NCBI GenBank assembly: GCA_937121005.1
Contig: CAKZKB010000161.1
Location: forward strand, 1 to 6,660
From: an uncultured cyanobacterium
Lineage (GTDB): Bacteria; Cyanobacteriota; Cyanobacteriia; Cyanobacteriales; Geitlerinemataceae
Direction: 5' to 3'
DNA length: 6,660 nucleotides
Part shown: positions 5,729-6,660 of the stretch, in pieces
Layout: each line of letters opens with the position of its first letter
How positions within the stretch are numbered: position 1 is the stretch's first letter
Notes under the pieces: generated by a model
Told to the model about the DNA's origin: nothing
The model's database searches: none
What the model saw: only the letters and a program-made list of their open reading frames with translations
Made by a program: the position numbers and the translations under genes

Positions 5729-6094
5729 ATGCCTGAGAAACGAACCCGAGCGTTTGTGAGTGGAGTCGCCATCGGCGCGGCTGTTGGTACAGTGACAAGT
5801 TTGCTATTCGCACCGCGATCGGGTCGGGAAACGCGAGAACGGCTGAAAAAAACCGCCGACGAACTGCCCGATCGCGCCAACGCCCTATCGGCCAGCGTCC
5901 AGGCCCGTACCCGCCGCCTGTCCCAAGAAACCCGCGATCGCTGGCAAGAAACCCTCGATCGCCTGCAAGAAGCCGTCGCCGCCGGGGTAGACGCGGCCCG
6001 CCAAGAACGCGATCGCCGCGATCGCTCGTCGTGGGATGCTGAAACAAACAGCCGCTTATCCGAATCCGTTGACAACTCTAGATCCAAACTGTAA
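5729..6094 (+). CDS. YtxH domain-containing membrane-anchored protein
   Basis: This 121-residue protein has the YtxH signature: a Gly/Ala-rich membrane segment (residues 9-28, with G12, G16 and G20) ending in LLFAPRSGRETRERLKK (25-41). The remainder is a charged, probably coiled-coil tail rich in Arg, Glu and Gln. With little before the membrane segment, the tail most likely lies in the cytoplasm. Family members in Gram-positive bacteria are linked to general stress, but the molecular role is unknown. Residues 94-99 read RDRRDR and are encoded by two HIP1 octamers (6009-6016 and 6018-6025). The ribosome site is weak (GAGCGAG, 5720-5726). The DUF948 gene follows after 8 bp, so the two form a probable operon. 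Confidence 0.85.
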   Translation: MPEKRTRAFVSGVAIGAAVGTVTSLLFAPRSGRETRERLKKTADELPDRANALSASVQARTRRLSQETRDRWQETLDRLQEAVAAGVDAARQERDRRDRSSWDAETNSRLSESVDNSRSKL

Positions 6095-6102
6095 CGATAG
6101 CC

Positions 6103-6576
6103 ATGGGCGACCCTCTTTTCTGGTTAGGTGTTTCTCTGGCACTCGTGGCTTGCAGCTTGGTAGCGGTACTGGCAGCGTTAATTCCAGCCGTGAGAGAATT
6201 GCGCCGCGCCGCCCGCAGCGTGGAAAAATTAGCCGATACCCTGTCGCGAGAATTGCCACCGACCCTAGAAGCGATTCGCCTGACGGGACTCGAAATTACT
6301 GACTTAACTGACGAAGCTGGAGATAGCGTCAAACGGGCCGGGCGCGTCATTCAAGAGGTCGATCGCAGCCTCGATCGCGCCAAGCAACAAACCGAAACCG
6401 CCCGCACCACCGCCCGCAGTCTGGCCGCCGGGGTCAAAGTCGCGTGGCGCACCTGGAAACGGCGAGAACGACGCGATCGCAGTTCCCTACCCAAATCGCG
6501 CCCTCCCCTAGATCTGCCAACAGAAGCCCGACGCGATCGGGTACGATCGCCCTTCCCGGAACCTCCCTCAGAGTAA
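6103..6576 (+). CDS. DUF948 domain-containing membrane protein
   Basis: This 157-residue protein has one N-terminal membrane segment (about 6-29) followed by VRELRRAARSVEKLADTLS (30-48) and long amphipathic helices, typical of DUF948. Members often sit beside YtxH-domain genes, as here. The last 45 residues are basic and proline-rich (KRRERRDR at 119-126, then several PP pairs) and look disordered; the RDR runs arise from HIP1-like DNA. The gene starts 8 bp after the YtxH stop with no clear Shine-Dalgarno sequence, which suggests translation by reinitiation. The biochemical role is unknown. A membrane scaffold or partner of the YtxH protein is an inference from shared layout and topology. Confidence 0.85.
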   Translation: MGDPLFWLGVSLALVACSLVAVLAALIPAVRELRRAARSVEKLADTLSRELPPTLEAIRLTGLEITDLTDEAGDSVKRAGRVIQEVDRSLDRAKQQTETARTTARSLAAGVKVAWRTWKRRERRDRSSLPKSRPPLDLPTEARRDRVRSPFPEPPSE

Positions 6577-6631
6577 ACGCGACAAGATCGATACCGGATT
6601 ATTGCCCGATTTTGGGGGCGATGGTGTGAAG

Positions 6632-6647
6632 GGGGACAAGGGGACAA
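6632..6647. repeat. Short GGGGACAA tandem repeat in 84-base gene-free tail
   Basis: GGGGACAA occurs twice in tandem (6632-6639 and 6640-6647), followed by GGAGAG and a G-run to the window end. Purine-rich repeats of this type are common between cyanobacterial genes as I recall. No gene or terminator is visible in 6577-6660. Confidence 0.6.
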
Positions 6648-6660
6648 GGAGAGGGGGGGA

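Larger units (their letters stand above)
73..6480. repeat. Dispersed HIP1 octamers (GCGATCGC), about 22 copies
   Basis: Copies seen by eye begin at 73, 186, 1338, 1488, 1525, 2360, 2991, 3128, 3180, 3639, 3670, 4104, 4138, 4468, 4687, 4921, 5365, 5395, 5934, 6009, 6018 and 6473. Many more CGATCG cores are present. Most copies lie in coding sequence. The hepT gene has none, mntA has one, and 194-1337 (most of the Uma2-like gene and early ctpA) has none. HIP1 is an established cyanobacterial genome signature whose function is unsettled. Confidence 0.9.

Noticed and set aside
5580..6087. Long minus-strand reading frames (155 and 143 codons) opposite the YtxH gene
   Set aside because: They are Arg/Ser-rich repetitive translations of HIP1-dense, GC-rich DNA opposite a recognisable gene. 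They have no domain and no ribosome site that I can support.

Overview
The window is a piece of a cyanobacterial chromosome. By eye I count about 22 copies of the octamer GCGATCGC (HIP1, the highly iterated palindrome of many cyanobacteria) in 6.66 kb, where random sequence would give about 0.1. A CtpA-type D1-processing protease supports an oxygenic phototroph, and the tRNA gene does not encode its CCA end. I cannot name the genus from the sequence.

Layout. 1-53 is the 3' part of a threonine tRNA gene (anticodon GGT) cut by the window edge. A convergent gene for a Uma2/DUF820-family nuclease-like protein follows (84-818, minus strand). An 83-bp divergent promoter region separates it from ctpA (902-2137). 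ctpA overlaps a nucleotidyltransferase gene, mntA (2134-2454), by an ATGA. mntA in turn overlaps the HEPN-toxin gene hepT (2451-2795) by another ATGA. Only 29 bp later starts an exported protein with SLH-like repeats and two DxDGD-type calcium-loop motifs (2825-4162).

The 328-bp gap at 4163-4490 is rich in structure. It holds a 16-bp-period tandem repeat, a perfect 15-bp inverted repeat, a second nested inverted repeat and TTTGTAGG/CCTACAAA ends, all inside an exact 11-bp direct repeat. This looks like a small non-autonomous repeat element. The rest of the gap holds an extended -10 promoter and a Shine-Dalgarno site for the next gene.

4491-5669 encodes a COG3146/DUF482 (FemAB-like GNAT) acyltransferase and ends in an intrinsic terminator built from HIP1 half-sites. 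Two small genes follow 8 bp apart, for a YtxH-domain protein (5729-6094) and a DUF948 protein (6103-6576). Both have a single N-terminal membrane segment and a basic helical tail. The last 84 bases hold a short GGGGACAA tandem repeat and no gene.

How the genes fit together. CtpA should mature the photosystem II D1 protein in the thylakoid lumen. MntA and HepT should form a type VII toxin-antitoxin pair in which MntA AMPylates the HepT tyrosine. Their translational coupling to ctpA is the most unusual arrangement in the window. Each family is known, and I see no clearly undescribed system.
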